From: Dermanyssus gallinae
Taxonomy: Eukaryota > Arthropoda > Arachnida > Mesostigmata > Dermanyssidae
Direction of reading: 5' to 3'
Length of the DNA: 64,000 bases
Assembly (NCBI GenBank): GCA_003439945.1
Contig: QVRM01006592.1
Coordinates: forward strand, 1-64,000
In this document: one piece after another, positions 23,857 to 36,565 of the stretch
Layout: every line of letters starts with the position of its first letter
Position numbering within the stretch: position 1 is the stretch's first letter
The notes under the pieces: model-generated
The model's database searches: none
The model's input: only the letters and a program-made list of their open reading frames with translations
Told to the model about the DNA's origin: nothing
Translations under genes and position numbers: made by a program

Positions 23857-26800
23857 TTGCGGATTAAATATAAACTCTACGTTACCACAATGTTCGGCTC
23901 ATAGGGCACGTGTTGTCGCATCCTTGTTGGGTTGCCACCATGTTGTCGTGTCGCGGGAATTTGTCATGGCGCCGCGCTGCCGTAAGTTATTGCTAGGCAG
24001 GGTGTTTTTTTTTGAATGGAGATGCTTTAGTGTTACTTGAATTTCAACATTTGCATCCACTCATGCACGTAAGTACCCATTCCCAAGCATTGTGCACCGT
24101 AGCAGACGGGCATTGCTTGGCACGCTCGTGCGAACAGAGCTGCAGGTTCAAAGAGCTCCCAATGTGCGTTTGAATGTAGCTTCGAATCCTTATAGGGCAC
24201 CGCTCCTTACCGCTCAGAAACGTGGGATAGTTCCACTGCTTAGTTTAGACAGCATTGCTTGCAGGGAAGGCATGGAAGATGCCAGCCATAGGCTGTGTGT
24301 GGGCCGATTTGTCGAATAGGTAAAAGAAGATGTTTGGTTGCAAAAATGCTTTTGTTAAAGGAAGTTTGTAGAACCCTAAATTTTGTGACTCCATCATTTG
24401 TGTTGCAAACTATCTTTTTTTAGAAAAAAGGGAATCATTGCTCATATGGTCCAACTATGTGCGCTATAATTCACAATTTTTGCAGGGGGCGTATATATTG
24501 TGCATGTGTACAGCGAAGATGTATACATAGAACATAACTTGTGATGCGGAGTGTTTGCCTAGAAAGCAGCTGACATAATCGAAAGCAAGATTTTCTACGT
24601 ATATATATATATATATATATACGTAGAAAACATCCCGGATGACCCCGTAACTGAGTTAACTGGCGACACGTTGGACCAGCACTTTTATATAGCTATTGTC
24701 CTGTTGGTCAAAGTGCTGCCTACTGCGGCCCGTCGCTGGTCGCCCGCACCGTTACTAGTGTCGACAGAGCATTCCTATGGACGTAGGCTAGGCGCGGTAT
24801 TCATCTGATGCAGAAAATGCCACACCGACCGCCTGACTTGTAGAGCGACTAGAGCGAGGACCTAGTCACTGATTCACGGGTTGACTTATTTCATGCTGCA
24901 GTTACTACTTTATTAACCACTGTAATGACGTCGTGATTCATTCAAGTCAGCTCGCTTTTAAGTTTGACCGGTAGGCAGGACGCCAACGGTGCACGATGAA
25001 CAAATGGAATGTTTGCGTTTTTTTGCCTGACTTCTTAGGAATCATTTAGAGAAGTCATTTATTCAGAACGCACCATACCCACTGCCAGCCATTGTAATCC
25101 GCTAGACTTTATATCATTATTTAGCTGACTCAGGCTCTTAGCTGGTTGTTACTGCTCTACAATTAACGCTACGCGGGCTGTTGGTATGATCGAAGAAAGA
25201 AATTGAGATAGATCAATGCCAACTTACTTGGCAGCTGGCTGTTGGAAAGGTATAGCCTATCTGGCTCAATGAGTGACACTCCTTCATGAAGAGTGACCGC
25301 TAGGTAGGTCCCTTAGGAGCTACACTATGACGCTCGCAGCAAATTTCCATCTAAATCGACAAGTCTATTCTAGTTAAAGCCAAGGTTCAAGCAAACTCTA
25401 TAAGGGTGTAGATCACTTAGTAGCATGTCTTCTCCTGCAATCCAACTGACGATAGTCGTTCAGTGAATAGGACCCAATGTATCATCTTATATTATCACTA
25501 ACATTCAAATTTAACTAGTCCAACGCAATTTTGGCCATGCATTTCCAGAGCTATGTGGGCAACAAATGGCCATGCGAGCCATTGCTATTGAAGCCCAAAA
25601 TGTTTCCTTTATGTTAGAGAAGACATTTATGCTAGGAGACACATTTGCTGTCAGAAGAAGATGTCCTAAGAGGTGATTTGCTGTGGCACTATCTCGCCAT
25701 GTTTCCACACAGCGGGCTTCGGGCCCTAAATATGTTAAATTAAATCCTTGATAGAACAAATAACACACACGATGTATAGTATAAATTATTAAGTATCTTA
25801 TTAAGCCTTGAAAAACGCTAACTTGGAGAGTGTCTTTTTTTGAAGGAATGAGGTAACGTACCGCGTTAACTAACTACTTACAATAGCCACGTCAGTTACA
25901 AACCACACTTGAATGGGCACCCATTATGAGAAGGTCATCGTCTAGCTAAGTTTTGGCTTTGCGTCCTGTCAACCCGAGCCTTCTGGACATGACATCAGGT
26001 ATTTGGTAACGAATGGGTAAGCCGAGGCTAATAGCTTACAACATGGTGACATCAACAACCAAGACGTACAGACATACTAAGGCCTGCCGATATCTTAATG
26101 TAAATGATCGTGCATGTGGAACTAAAGTTATTTGACTTTTGGACACATCGAGACAATTCAGTGTTAGTACAACAAATTGCCTGACTGGACTTTAAGGATA
26201 CCGTTATAAGGAAGGCACCATTGCCTGACGTGTATTATTGTGTCACAAAGAGGTCGGAACCCCCGAGCGCGTGATGTTATGTAGACCTGGCTTTGTCTAA
26301 ATCCTGGCAGAACCAAACGCTTTGAGGGGTCTCGTTGCCGATCGTGTGCACACGATAGGCCGAAATGATCACCTGACAATAGCGGACATGTAATGAGTAA
26401 GATCCTATGGAGGCTGTGACGGCACGCTGGGAACCGGTAAGGACCTCTGTCCTTCATGTTTATCCCTAATGAAGGGCGCATCACATCCAGGAGAGTTAGC
26501 GGCTGTAGACCTGACGACGTGAGGAGGGCTGCACCGCTAAGTCACAACGTATCCCACTACACTGGAAGTGACAACCGCCGTCTCCCTATTGTTGATTAGT
26601 CACCGAGAGCGATGGACACTCGTTTTATTGTGATGTCGGTGGCTGCACGTGCGTACCTGCGTGCTAGTCTAGTTCTGCGCGCATCTGTGAGCGGTCGCCT
26701 ATCGGATACCCAGAGAAGAATGCCACCAGATTACCTCTGCTCGAAAGTAGAAGATAATGATACACGTAATAGACTATATTGTGGAAGTTAGTTTGCTGTG
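23857..26800. other. No recognisable gene; one perfect palindrome
   Basis: Mostly unique sequence. An 85-codon minus-strand open frame at 25511-25768 has no low-complexity bias, but I do not recognise it and its composition gives no support for coding. The palindrome at 24591-24630 is listed separately. Confidence 0.5.
24591..24630. repeat. Perfect 40-bp palindrome with (TA)n core
   Basis: TTTTCTACG is followed by a TA run and then CGTAGAAAA. The entire 40 bp is self-complementary. Confidence 0.9.
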
Positions 26801-26801
26801 G

Positions 26802-26857
<56 letters not shown>

Positions 26858-26858
26858 G
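26802..26858. repeat. (ATT)n microsatellite
   Basis: About 19 uninterrupted ATT triplets. The open frame across it is only poly-Ile. Confidence 0.95.
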
Positions 26859-27703
26859 TTTCTAGTTGTCCAATATCCGACGCAATATTCCGTACAGGCT
26901 GCCGAACAGCTCGACAGAAGAGACGAGTTATCTAGCTATGCTGTCTTGCAAATATATGCCGCGTCGCATACGTATGACCAACACGTGCGTTCAAACGCAT
27001 ATCTATAAATACCACCACATCATCTAGCCAGACATGCATGGGCTATTGTATTGTTTTTGGTCTTGGGCGTCTTTTGTGGCTGGCTCCCACCGGGTCATTG
27101 CTTTAGTAGACGAATATAGGGGCGCGGCTCTAAGGGCAAGTAGGGCTGCAAATACCCCGATATATTGCTGCCGAGAATGCCGTTGCTACGGCTTATGGCC
27201 GCCTACAATACCGATTATGACCGATCCTCTGTGGTGCCAACGACGCCCGCGAGAGTCAGTAAATCTTTGAATCTGTAACCGCCTATATTGCAGGTGGCCG
27301 TCTTAGCTCCTGCCGTGACGGGTCACGTCACGGCACGCCACGCCCGTGGCCGTTATCACCAAAGCTGTCCTGGATTTATACACGACGAGTATGATCGGAA
27401 TAGCTAAATAAGCGTTTTGCCTAATTCTGCACACGTCCACCACCCTAATGTCGTGCGGCGGCAGCGACTGACTTACGCTTCTGGTCGGCGGAGAGAATAA
27501 TGCTCCTTACGCAGAGGGTCCCGGTTTGGCACGCTTAACATGGTAACGCCCTTGGTCCAAGCAAGTCATTTTGTTCACACACCGAGCCCTGTTGACATCG
27601 TCGCTTCCAGTCTTCTCCACATCTGCAGACAGTGTGCGTTGTTTCGTACTACCAACAGCGTCGGGATACGTGCGAGGTAATATGCCTCGTGTAAATACAT
27701 ACA

Positions 27704-27707
<4 letters not shown>

Positions 27708-27759
<52 letters not shown>

Positions 27760-27785
27760 CAAAATGTATATGCGTACGCACATAC

Positions 27786-27835
<50 letters not shown>
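27708..27835. repeat. Two (TA)n tracts
   Basis: TA tracts at about 27708-27757 and 27783-27835, with some 25 bp of unique sequence between them. Confidence 0.95.
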
Positions 27836-27838
<3 letters not shown>

Positions 27839-27859
27839 GGTTAAACCTGACGCAATTCC

Positions 27860-29259
27860 CCCTTAATTGAATTTTAAACCCTTGGCCCCTGAGCGACCCT
27901 ACACACTACGGATACCATCAGAAGCTTTAGTCGTGCGCTTTCCCCCTGCAGCGTCTAGGCAATTTCCTAATTACCAACTGGCAGAGAGTCCTGTATATTG
28001 CGTAACAGTATGCGTACGACCAGCTGCAGCTCTCAAATTGGCTGGTAAATTGTTCTACGCCGCAACGTCCTCTGTGTTGTGCCAATGAGAAATAATCGCC
28101 TACAAATGAGAAACTACCCGCTCTGGTCCGGACGGGCTCGACGACCCAAAAACCAATCACAGGTGCCAGGCCAGTGCGTGTGAATAGCGGCAAGTAAAAA
28201 CAGTACCAAGAACAACAACAACAACAACTGCTACACGTCTCTGTTCGTTCTTCTCCGTAAGCGTGCGATGGCGGGAGTATGCATGTGTTTGTGCAAATAC
28301 CGATATCCGATGCAATGCACTTGGAAATGAGGGACGGGATTTCTGCCAGGTTAATGACCAGCATGATTGCCAGCATTAGTATACAATCAGATCTTACAGC
28401 GCCGAATGTAATTCCAGATAAGGCATTCGAGGCATGTCTGGGCCATAAAGACCAAAGGCGGGGGGGTGTTTTTAGTGGATATTAAACATGGTCCTAAGCT
28501 GCCGGTGTCGAGTTCCACAGCACCCACTACTAAGATCGGATGTGTGCGCGTAAACGCATTTTCTCCTCTCGAAAAGAAACAACAATCTCGCAACGCACAT
28601 ACGGGGAAATAACGTGAGCAATAAGGCTGATGGCCACCAGATATTTCTACAGAGCAAAGCTCATCGTATTGCGAACAGTAAAGCAAACTCCTGACTAAGG
28701 CTACGGTGGTAATTGTCTGTTATGGTGGTGGTGGTGGTCTCTTATAGAAACACGGTCTGCGGCGAATCTGCTACATGTGATATTATATCGCACCATTATT
28801 TCATATTCTTTATAAAAGGTACAACTTAGGTATAGTAAGCTGCAGTTCCGATAATAAACCACGATGTCAGTTAATCGAAAATAGGCGAGTCACGGACCGA
28901 TCGAAGATGGGTGTGCTCTCATGTGCCAGCATTCACGCGCTACTCGAGTCTAACCTGGCCTACCCTCCTATCAAATGGCGCACATACGAATTACAGCAAT
29001 GACGACGCAGGCTTGTCGCTTTGCACGACATACGTACTACCTGCTAGTCGAGATACATTCGAGTATGTAGTGCTCTTCATTGTTGAGCTTTCTAAGCAAA
29101 TCTAAATTACAGTGTTGCTGATAAAAATCGTATAATATATTATTCTGGCGGCTGTAGCGGCGACACAGGCACTCCATAGGTGCAATGTGGGGCATTAGCA
29201 GTGTTTTGAGCAGTTCTACACAAAACGCTTGGATCACTCTGATTACCCAATTTTCGATG
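27860..29259. other. No recognisable feature
   Basis: Unique sequence with a short CAA run near 28210-28230. No recognisable open frame or transposon is seen. Confidence 0.5.
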
Positions 29260-29307
29260 AATATATATATGTATATATGTATATATGTATATATATATAT
29301 ATATATT
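29260..29307. repeat. (TA)n microsatellite
   Basis: TA tract with GTATATATGTATATATG variants, immediately upstream of repeat-family copy A. Confidence 0.9.
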
Positions 29308-29310
29308 TAT

Positions 29311-29467
29311 CTCGTTCAGCCCGGCTGCCGGCACGCCAGCCGTAAGTGAGGTTGTCTGTGGCGAACGCCAATCGATGCACGGCCGAGAAAACGCTGCTGA
29401 TGACAACAACAACCGCAACAAAAACGAAAACAATAATAACAACAACGACAACAACAACACTACAGTA

Positions 29468-29470
<3 letters not shown>
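29311..29470 (+). repeat. Interspersed repeat family, copy A, with (AAC)n tail
   Basis: The segment starts at CTCGTTCAGCCCGGC and ends at GAGAAAACGCTGCTGATGAC. It then runs into AAC/GAC/AAA triplets to about 29470. It aligns with 31378-31479 at roughly 80% identity. The gaps are three bases long, so a frame reading AVSEVV..GER..HGREN is open in both copies. It may be a short transposon fragment or a degenerate coding repeat; the family is not recognised. Confidence 0.65.

Positions 29471-29476
<6 letters not shown>

Positions 29477-29507
<31 letters not shown>
29477..29507. repeat. (TA)n microsatellite after A-run
   Basis: Ten A residues are followed by a TA tract. Confidence 0.95.
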
Positions 29508-29509
<2 letters not shown>

Positions 29510-29980
29510 CGTGTTCTTTTGACTTACGTAGGCAGAGGGCAAAAACAAGCCGCGACGACAAATAGAACCACAATTGGCCGAGTGCATAAATTTCCCAAAA
29601 ACGCATTACTGCTTGGCCAGAGCAGAGAAAAATTGTGCAGAGGAGCGAAACACGACGGGGTGGATAAAGCGAGAAACCGCCCGACCAAGCGAGGGAAAAC
29701 GACCGAGGAGGACAGGAAATGGTGTCAGTTGACGGCATGGCGCTACGCGTTCGATTCAGCCGCGTTGGTTCGATTTCGGGATGTAGGAGAGCGCCTACTT
29801 TTCGCGCTTCTTTCGGGCGCGCAGAGGGAAAAGGGCGCCGGCAGGCCTTAAATCCGGCCACATTCACGTTTCCACCCAAAGAAAAACCTCTCGGCAACGA
29901 CGAACGGCGCCAACAGATCTAACCAAACTTTCTCGTTTTTTGCTGACTCTCGATCTGTTTCTTTAGCTTGTAGTGGTGAA

Positions 29981-30020
29981 TGTTGTTGTTGTTGTCGTTT
30001 TTGTTGTTGTGGTTGTGGTT
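29981..30020. repeat. (TTG)n microsatellite
   Basis: TTG triplets with CG and GG interruptions. Confidence 0.9.
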
Positions 30021-30237
30021 GAGATAAAGCCTCGTTCAGGGTTAGCAGCTAGCAGCTATGTCAGACGAAGGAGACAGGAAGAGGAAAAACTCGCAGTGCC
30101 CGATAATAGCCCTGCTTTTCGGATATGTATCATTATCGTTATGTCTTCATAACTCCCTGGTTGGTTAAACCTGATACATTAGTCACGGATGCATAAATAT
30201 ATGTTTGTTTATATAATTCGTGTAATTATATAACTCG

Positions 30238-30263
30238 TATATATATATATTTATATATGTATG

Positions 30264-30305
<42 letters not shown>
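30238..30305. repeat. (TA)n with GTAT variants
   Basis: TA tract containing ATGTATGTATGTAT. Confidence 0.95.
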
Positions 30306-30309
<4 letters not shown>

Positions 30310-30675
30310 TATAGATGAGGATTAGCAGGCAGTCCTGTGCCAACTAGCACGAAAAGTACTTGTTTTCACGAGTACATCTTGAAGACGCACATTGCGCTAA
30401 CGCTATCGTCTCGCTTGAGGGCAGTTGTGGCGGTTTTAGTAACAACGGTAACCGTGTTACCGTTACAGACAACAGAGTGTCTAGCTTTGCTCCGCTAATT
30501 GTAGCTCTTCGAGCAGCTTTCCGCCCCACACTTGACGAGTAAGCACAGTGGTAGCAAGCTGTAATGGTAGTGGCCCTAGAAGTCGTAGCAGCAGCTGTAG
30601 CAGTAGGGTAATCGTCAAGGGTCATCTGTATAGTGTATAGAGTGGGCTGATATAGCCAACCATATTGTATGGAGT

Positions 30676-30770
30676 GGATGGAGTGGAGCGCTAGGGAGGG
30701 AGGGAGGGAGACTTCGAATGAAGTCTCCCTCTAGCGCTCTTACTCCATCATAGTGAAGTCTCCCTAGCGC
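30676..30770. repeat. Long hairpin with duplicated arm
   Basis: GCGCTAGGGAGGGAGGGAGG...GACTTC (30688-30715) folds onto GAAGTCTCCCTCTAGCGC (about 30720-30737). The pairing extends outward between GATGGAGT and ACTCCATC. A second copy of the right arm, GAAGTCTCCCTAGCGC, follows at about 30755-30770. Confidence 0.75.
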
Positions 30771-30800
30771 CGTTGTCGTTGTCGTCGTCGAGCATCCGCC

Positions 30801-30881
30801 GACCATCCGCCCGTGCATTCGTCTCCCGTACGCCCGTGCATTCGTCTTCCGTACGCCCGTGCATTCGTCTCCCGTACGCCT
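30801..30881. repeat. 23-bp minisatellite, about 3 copies
   Basis: The unit starting CCGTGCATTCGTCTCCCGTA begins at 30811, 30834 and 30857, with one C/T difference. The 23-bp period is not a multiple of three, so coding use is unlikely. Confidence 0.85.
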
Positions 30882-31053
30882 GACCTTGCCGGGCCATGAC
30901 CATCATGGGCGTCGTTTGGGCCTTCTGCCTCTGCGCCTGTCTGCTGTACTGAGATGCAAAGATATGAGAGCGGGGCTGCAGCGGGCTCATCAGCAGAAAC
31001 GGTGGCTTTCGCTAGCCGGCTAGACGCCAAAGCTTAACCGTAGTAATGGAAGA

Positions 31054-31075
31054 AGTAGTAGTAGTAGTAGTAGTA
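31054..31075. repeat. (GTA)n microsatellite
   Basis: GTA triplets. GCAGCA-rich sequence follows to about 31115. Confidence 0.9.
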
Positions 31076-31377
31076 TTTGCAGAAGCATTTGCAGCTGCAG
31101 CAGCTGCAGCAGCAGCATCATCAGTTGTAGGCAAAGTAGCAGTACAGGCTACGTGGCTAATGCTGGTTGCAGTCGCAGTAATAGAACAAGATCACCGGCC
31201 ATAGGCAGCGCAGGCAGGCAGGCGGCCAAACAGCCAGCCAGCCAGGCCCGTAGATTGATGACAAGTGATGAGCTGTGGGTCGCGCGTCCTGAGAACCAAC
31301 CGACCGACCAACGGTGGTTGTCGGGTTGCGGCTTTTCGCAGCCTGTCTGTTCCTCTCGCGCGCGCCTCTGCCGGCCG

Positions 31378-31692
31378 CTCGTTCAGCCCGGCCGCCGGCG
31401 GCGCGCCAGGCCGTGAGTGAGGTGGTCGGTGGCGAACGCCGCCTGTCGGTGCACGGCCGAGAAAACACTGCTGATGGTGACAACAACAACAACAACCACG
31501 ACAACAACAACTACAGTGACAACAAAAACGACGACAACAACAACAGCAACTACAGTGACAAAAACAACGACGACAAGAACAACAACTACAGTGGCAATAA
31601 CAACGACAACTACAGTGACAACAACGACGACGACGGCAACAACAACAACAAAAACAACAGTAACAACAACGACAACGACTACGACGACGACG

Positions 31693-31742
<50 letters not shown>

Positions 31743-31982
31743 AATAATAATAATAATAACAACGACGACGACGACGACGATAACAACAACAGTAATAACA
31801 AAAACAGCGACGACGACAACAACCACTACAGTGACAACGACGACGACGACAACAACAACAACAACAATACAATAATAACAATAAAGACAACAACAAGTAC
31901 GACTACAACAACTACAGTGACATTAACGACGACGACAACAACAGTGACAAACAATAACAACAACAACAACAACAACGATAAC
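31378..31982 (+). repeat. Interspersed repeat family, copy B, with 500-bp (AAC/GAC)n tail
   Basis: 31378-31479 matches copy A (29311-29403): same start CTCGTTCAGCCCGGC, same GTGGCGAACGCC, same CACGGCCGAGAAAAC. It then enters a very long imperfect AAC/GAC/ACT triplet array that holds register for about 500 bp. A plus-strand frame open from 31314 to 32048 reads through the array as Asn/Asp/Ser/Tyr-rich protein. Other frames are also open (Thr or Val), so openness is a property of the repeat and not evidence of a gene. Confidence 0.7.
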
Positions 31983-32253
31983 GGCGCCACCGCTGCCGAT
32001 TACCGGTCCGACGACGTCCTGCCAGTCGACACTCCTGTCATCTGCTGATGGCGACAGTGGTGCGGCATTTTCGACTTGCAAAGAAAGCCTGCCGAGAGCT
32101 CCGAGCCTGCCGGGCTCAGCAGACTCACGCTCGGGCTCCGGTTCGGGCTCGGGCTCGGGCAGCTAGCTCTCCGTTGACGGAAGCAGTTGATCACCACGAA
32201 TTTCCTGTTCCAGCCGTTGCGGATTCGAAGCGGCAATGCGCCACCAGTACAAC

Positions 32254-32345
32254 CAGTAGTAGTCGTAGTAGTAGCAGTGATTGTAGTAGCAATAGTAGTA
32301 ATAGCAGTGATCGTAGTAGCTATAGTTGTAGTAGTAGTAGCAGTT
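32254..32345. repeat. (GTA)n imperfect microsatellite
   Basis: AGTAGTAGTCGTAGTAG-type triplets. Confidence 0.9.
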
Positions 32346-32460
32346 ATCTGAGCGTCATCCTTTGCTACTTCTCTTGACTTTCCTTCTCCTCTCGTTTGCG
32401 TTCTTTGACAGAGGCCAGAGTAGTCAGTAGAGCAGGTCCAGCACGCGCCCGCCCCCCCCA

Positions 32461-32539
32461 GCAGCAGCAGCAGCAGCGAAATCACCGCCACCACCACCAC
32501 CACTATCACCATCATCACCACTACCGGTACCACCACCAA
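32461..32539. repeat. (GCA)n and (CAC)n microsatellites
   Basis: A GCAGCAGCA run is followed by CCACCACCAC and ATCACC triplets. Confidence 0.9.
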
Positions 32540-32993
32540 TGACGGCAAGTAGCAGCTGTGGGTGGAGAGGAACGACGAGCGAAGTCGCTGCGAAAGCCTG
32601 CGCGAAAGCCTGACACGCTGGTGCTGGCGCCGCCACGATGCAGCGGATCACTGTGACCACCATTACTTCTGCTATTACTGTTTCTATCACTTGGATCACT
32701 GCTGTGACTAGCAGCAGGGCGACGGTGACGCGGTTGACGGCAATGGCGGCGGCAGCGGCTGCGGCTACCGCTGCTAAAGCTGCTCTGTCTCTATTATTGA
32801 AAGCACTCTGCTAGGCTTCTAGACTAAGTGCCGACTTGGTCGTCCCCTGAGCTCCGCGCTAGAGGCCGGTCCCGCGGCGTATTAGAAAAAGAAGCGTCGC
32901 GCCGGTGATCGCGGCGCCAGCCGCAAAGAGGGGTGCAGAATTGGAAGTGAGCGCGCCAAGAACGTCGTCTGTCCTCGCAGTGTATCTCGCTTT

Positions 32994-33135
32994 CTCCCCG
33001 GCAATCTTACGCTCTCCCCCCGGCAAGCTTACGCTTTCTCCCCGGCAATCCTACGCTCTCTCCCCGGCAATCCTACGCTCTCTCCCCGGCAATCCTACGC
33101 TCTCTTCCCGGCACTCTCATGCTCTCTTCCTGGCT
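32994..33135. repeat. 22-bp minisatellite, about 6 copies
   Basis: A unit of the form CTCCCCGGCAATCCTACGCT plus 2 bp repeats about six times, with the middle copies nearly identical and the edges diverged. Confidence 0.9.
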
Positions 33136-33284
33136 CGCTCCCGCGCGCCTGCCTTCTCCCTGGCCGGGTGAACTGTACCGTTCAAAGGGGTCGTCGCAGG
33201 TGACGTTGGACACGCAGGCCAGACCGTCAGGGGCCTGGTTGGCGTCCGTGACGCCAAGGTGACCCCCGGGGAGCAAAGATATTG

Positions 33285-33345
33285 GCTACTGCTACTACTA
33301 TGACTGCTACAAGTACTACGACGACGAGACGACGACGACTGTCCG
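33285..33345. repeat. (CTA)n/(CGA)n triplets
   Basis: TACTGCTACTACTA passes into ACGACGACGAGACGACGACGA. Confidence 0.8.
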
Positions 33346-36300
33346 ACTACTTTCCGGAGTAGCGGGCCCCTTAGATTGGGATCACGACGACCAAAGCCTA
33401 ATCCTCTCACACTCGCACTTTCGACGTTGCGACTCATCCCAACCTCACCGGCCTTCTCTCCTCTGTCGCCACCTACTGTGGCGCCGACAATAGCTAGCAC
33501 GGCCTCCTCTACCGCGGTTCTTCTACGCGATCCTATCCTAGCCAAAAACAGGTTTAACGGTAGAAGTTTCTGCTGGCCTATGGGCAAACCTATCCTTTGT
33601 CCGCCACTATGATGGCTGGATCGAAAGGGACTGGCAAGAGCCATCGCGTTGCCGTAGCCGCACCTACGACAGCAGCAGCAGCGGCAGCGGAGATGGACGG
33701 TGCAGTCCGGATAAAAAGCGGCGAAATCGAACTTCATAGGCAAAGGCCGTATCTAGGTGCTCCTGGTATAGTGGGTGTATGTGTGTGTGTGTGTGTGTGC
33801 ATCAGCAGATTTTGAGTCCTCCGAAACGATAGATTCGAACTCTGCCTTTAGAAAGCAAGCAGTTCCTTGCCCCAAGGACTATACAGAGAGATAGAGAGAA
33901 TGTGTGTGTGAGAGAGAGAGAAAGTTAGAGGGCCACGAGAGAAATACATGGTAGACAACGCAACGCGGTTGGTTGTCGCAGACGAGATAGGGAACAGACA
34001 ACGGCTGCAGAGATGCGGGTGCCCGCCAGCACCGAAGGACTGGATCTGGTAAGTAAGTTTGCTCCTTTCACTGCTTTTCCACATCCCCGGAGCTCTGAGT
34101 GGATTTGACCAAAGCAGCGCAAAACGGGTCGCTCTTTCTCTATTTTCGGTAAAAGTAGATCCTCTTCACGAAGCAACTTCGCGGCGTTCGTCCCGTAGAA
34201 GGATTTCCCGTCGGCTTGCATTCAAATCATGGTCGTCGATACAGACGCTGGCATCTTCCTGCTCTCGGTTCTACCATATTGTTTTGCTTGTAGTCTAAGT
34301 CGAATTCGAACAGCCCTTCGAATGGCGGCGATTCTTCCGACCCGCTATCAACGCCTTTGTCAAGACCAGTAATGTATTACGCTTTACGCAAAACAGTTGC
34401 TTTGCTAGACTTGCAATGCACATACGGGGGTGGCTTAGGCACCGGTGGTAATGTGTTTAAGTTTTTGATAAACGCATCTAGGGAACTTGCCTGGTCGATT
34501 TGCTTAGCCGCCTACTAATAAATAGCAAGATATAGTAACGTGACCGATGATGGAATGGTCGGAATCGTACGTTAAACGGACTACTAACCTTATGTAAAAA
34601 AGAAACTGAAATTGCGTGATTTAAAGGAGGACCTTATGCATAAACGCATGAGGCTCTAGCGTAGCAGTAGATACTAGTAGACTCTCTAACTACGCAATGC
34701 CGTCCAATTCAATGCTTGTGGTAGCTCGTGCTCACTTTCCCGGTTTAGTAGTAGCAAGTTGTTGAGTGACTTTGACTTACAAGTAGATAGGGTATAGCCG
34801 CATCCAAAACACACAGACCGAATAGGGAGAGGAAGCGAGAAAGGAGTAAGCCTAACAAAGCATCTATTTGCTCAAGCTTCGGCGTACCAGCGAGTAATTT
34901 TGCGACAGTGTCCGAACTTGGTGAAATCTAAAAATTGCCTTCGGTCCGAGTTCACGAGTGCGCCGTTACTGCCGCCAACCAGGGCTCCCTCGGAAGACCA
35001 GACTCGTTGACCGCCCAGTAGAGTAGGTTAGAGGCCGAGCCCTTTGTAGTGGACAATGGCCAGCACCAGCTTTTGTTCTGAACTGACCCGTCTGTTTCGG
35101 TCACCCGACTTGCCTTACCACCAGCCCCCTCAGCCAGCAGCGGACTGGTTGGCTATCTCTTCCATTTTACCATTGGGCAACGCCGCAGTGGGACGTTCCA
35201 TCTGTGCGGCTTCTTTGCCAGCAGCCCGCAGTCAGGTAGACGGTGACGATGAAGCGAACTAAGATAACCTCAGTTGGTCTCATAGACTTATTCTACGTTT
35301 ACCCTTATTGTTCTGCCGCCTGTCCTTGGCAAAAGTGAACATAACAATGGGTACAACTGCTTCTCACAAACGCATACATACACTGTGTGTCTGTGACTTA
35401 TAATCTTAAGACTGCAGCTTCGTGGCCACCGCTTCGGACTGCGGTTAGGCTTCAACATACTGTAGCGTTTGGTTCTCTTCAATACTAGAATAAAAGGCCA
35501 TGAGACAGTAGAGAGAGCTTTACTGACATAGATGACCGAGCTACAGTAAAAATACCCCAATGCTGGGCTAAAAACCAAATAACAACATCATTGTGGAAAA
35601 AGGTTTAGATGTTGCAGTTTTACAATATAGCATTTGGTGTGAGGTATAATGGTAATAATCGCCATCCGATCATCATGGCGTCAATAAAACCAATTACAAC
35701 CTACGTGTTAATACAAAAAAGAGTGACCATCAAGATAAGCCGCTGCCTTTACCTAGGCGGACATACGTATTTGCGGCTTCGATTACATGACAAGCGCAGG
35801 TTTATAGAGCCACTGAACAAGAACCTGGCGCACTCTTGCATAACAAAACAATTACGCAAATAACCGAAGAGCCCAAACAGCTTTTCGGTAAAAACAAATC
35901 TCATATTTAAGGACGCATGCGCACAACCTGAGTAGCAGCCACATTAGCGAAAACGGTTTCTGCCCATACTGCGAAATGTGATTACTTTCTACTGAAGTTA
36001 TGGTTGCGCAGTAATTGCGAAAATATTGTGCACAGAACGCAGTACGCTGTGTGTTCGCTCGACGCCATTAGTGAATATTGAAGCAAACGTCAAGCGTCCG
36101 CAGCGGGCTGTCTCTCGTCAGACGTCTGCTTGCGTCTGCATGGGCAGCTAGATTGACCGACTAAGGCGCTGAGATTCGTTCCTGTTGATTGGTTCTGCTG
36201 TTTCGTCTCTCGCTGTGCTGTTGTAAAATTCGAGCGCATGTTGCCTGACTGAGAGTTGCTTACGAGCAATATACTCGTCGTTTTAACCCTCGTCGACTCT

Positions 36301-36565
36301 CTCCCTTCCGCCACCCGACTCCCTTCGTTTCCACAAGCGTTAGCGTGCCTTCTCCTTTTTTTCAGCTTCGTACTTTTACACCAATTGGCAACTGGCTCGG
36401 CCGGCCGAGAGGCTGAAGACCTTCAGAAGCGGAGAACGCAGATCGGACGGAGGAAGGCTCTCCCAGCATTGCGAAACCTTAGCTTGAACGTCGCGTTCTC
36501 CCAACGGAAACCTCTACGACGGAGTTTAACCCTGGTTTTCGCCACGAAAAGTAATATTGGCGGTG
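33346..36565. other. No recognisable gene
   Basis: Mostly unique sequence with GT and GA dinucleotide runs near 33780-33925. A strong splice-donor-like GTAAGTAAG at 34049-34057 follows a short open stretch, but nothing else supports an exon there. Confidence 0.45.

Noticed and set aside
31192..32048. Overlapping 147-244 codon open frames (Asn/Asp, Thr, Val, Cys-rich)
   Set aside because: All cover the AAC/GAC array. Openness in many frames shows it comes from the repeat and not from selection.
33117..33743. 208-codon minus-strand open frame
   Set aside because: Runs over a minisatellite and triplet repeats. Composition is Ser/Arg/Cys-rich with no recognisable motif.
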